This document shows positions 63,798 through 64,000 of a stretch of DNA of 64,000 nt, piece after piece. Location of the stretch: NCBI RefSeq assembly GCF_020531985.1, contig NZ_JAJAVQ010000003.1, positions 62,001 through 126,000 of the forward strand, given 5' to 3'. This DNA is from Rheinheimera aquimaris (lineage in GTDB: Bacteria > Pseudomonadota > Gammaproteobacteria > Enterobacterales > Alteromonadaceae). Position 1 is the first letter of the stretch. Each line of letters starts with the position of its first letter. The notes beneath the pieces were generated by a model that ran no database searches, was not told the DNA's origin, and saw only the letters and a list, made by a program, of their open reading frames with translations. The translations under genes were made by a program, and so were the position numbers.

Positions 63798-63817
63798 CCG
63801 AGATACAGGAGCTTACT

Positions 63818-63991
63818 ATGGCCGTTACTGCGACAGATCCGATTAAAATTATATTTGCGATAATTCTGCCACCCTTGGGTGTATTTCTTGAAGTGGGCTT
63901 AAAAGGGCACTTCTGGCTGAATATCCTATTGACGCTGTTCGGTTTTGTACCGGGGATCATTCATGCCCTGTATGTCATTTTAAAACACTGA
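63818..63991 (+). CDS. Pmp3/YqaE family small membrane protein (UPF0057)
   Basis: The 57-residue product, MAVTATDPIKIIFAIILPPL at the start, has two membrane helices (about 9-27 and 34-54). It contains the family core ILPPLGVFLEVGLKGHFWLNILLTL and FVPGIIHALYVI. Such proteins are induced by salt, cold or membrane stress and affect membrane potential in yeast Pmp3. ACAGGAG seven bases before ATG 63818 is a strong ribosome site. Confidence 0.92.
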   Translation: MAVTATDPIKIIFAIILPPLGVFLEVGLKGHFWLNILLTLFGFVPGIIHALYVILKH

Positions 63992-64000
63992 TGGCATTAA

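Overview
The window is chromosomal DNA from a gammaproteobacterium. Gene order and gene content point to the Alteromonadales-like group around Rheinheimera, Arsukibacterium and Alishewanella; this placement is inferred from gene neighbourhoods and protein flavour, not from a marker search. Supporting points are an SMC-type (not MukB) condensin next to zipA and ligA, ycgL-mltB-ycgM-ycgN beside minCDE, the pilT/pilU-yggS-proC-yggT-DUF4426-rdgB-hemW run, a complete hisGDCBHAFI operon behind a His-rich leader peptide, and several secreted peptidases.

Layout. 1-2 kb: a C-terminal gene fragment with its terminator, a RES-Xre type toxin-antitoxin pair, and a 3-hydroxyisobutyrate-dehydrogenase-like gene. 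2-6 kb: glutathione peroxidase, D-lactate dehydrogenase, a DUF481 outer-membrane-type protein and gltX. 6.2-6.6 kb: three identical tRNA-Val(TAC) genes plus a decayed fourth copy. 6.8-8.4 kb: a receiver-TPR protein that lacks the phospho-acceptor Asp. 8.4-15.7 kb (minus strand): smc-zipA-ligA-DUF3392-DUF2919. 15.8-18.9 kb: small MscS channel, ycgN, FAH-family ycgM, mltB, ycgL. 19-21 kb: minCDE. 21-30 kb: membrane and LprI-like proteins, an S9 peptidase, a DUF4397 lipoprotein, rnd, fadD and an exported methyltransferase-like protein. 30.5-38.3 kb: alkaline phosphatase, an SDR/DUF2878/chalcone-isomerase-like trio, tsaB-yoaA, two small proteins and an M24 peptidase. 38.6-45.9 kb: his attenuator and operon. 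46-54.5 kb: PocR-GAF-GGDEF cyclase, S46 dipeptidyl peptidase, CBS protein, fasciclin protein, RhtA-like exporter, DUF3422, SLT transglycosylase. 54.5-57.2 kb (minus): CBS protein, pilU, pilT. 57.2-64 kb: yggS-proC-yggT-DUF4426-rdgB-hemW, a DUF885 lipoprotein peptidase and a Pmp3/YqaE-type small membrane protein that sits in otherwise empty sequence near the window end.

How the parts fit. Most of the window is core housekeeping: division-site placement (MinCDE, ZipA), chromosome handling (SMC, LigA, YoaA), translation (GltX, tRNA-Val, TsaB), histidine synthesis and type IV pilus retraction. Three exported peptidases (S9, S46, DUF885) plus an alkaline phosphatase and FadD fit a heterotroph that scavenges peptides, phosphate esters and fatty acids. 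No prophage, integrase, CRISPR array, intact insertion sequence or biosynthetic cluster is visible.

I found no clear new multi-gene system. The most unusual items are the RES-Xre pair with its paired palindromes, the receiver-TPR protein with Ala at the phosphorylation site, the tRNA-Val relic whose T-stem has kept base pairing, a methyltransferase-like protein with a secretion signal, and several long hairpins or dispersed-repeat-like blocks between genes.
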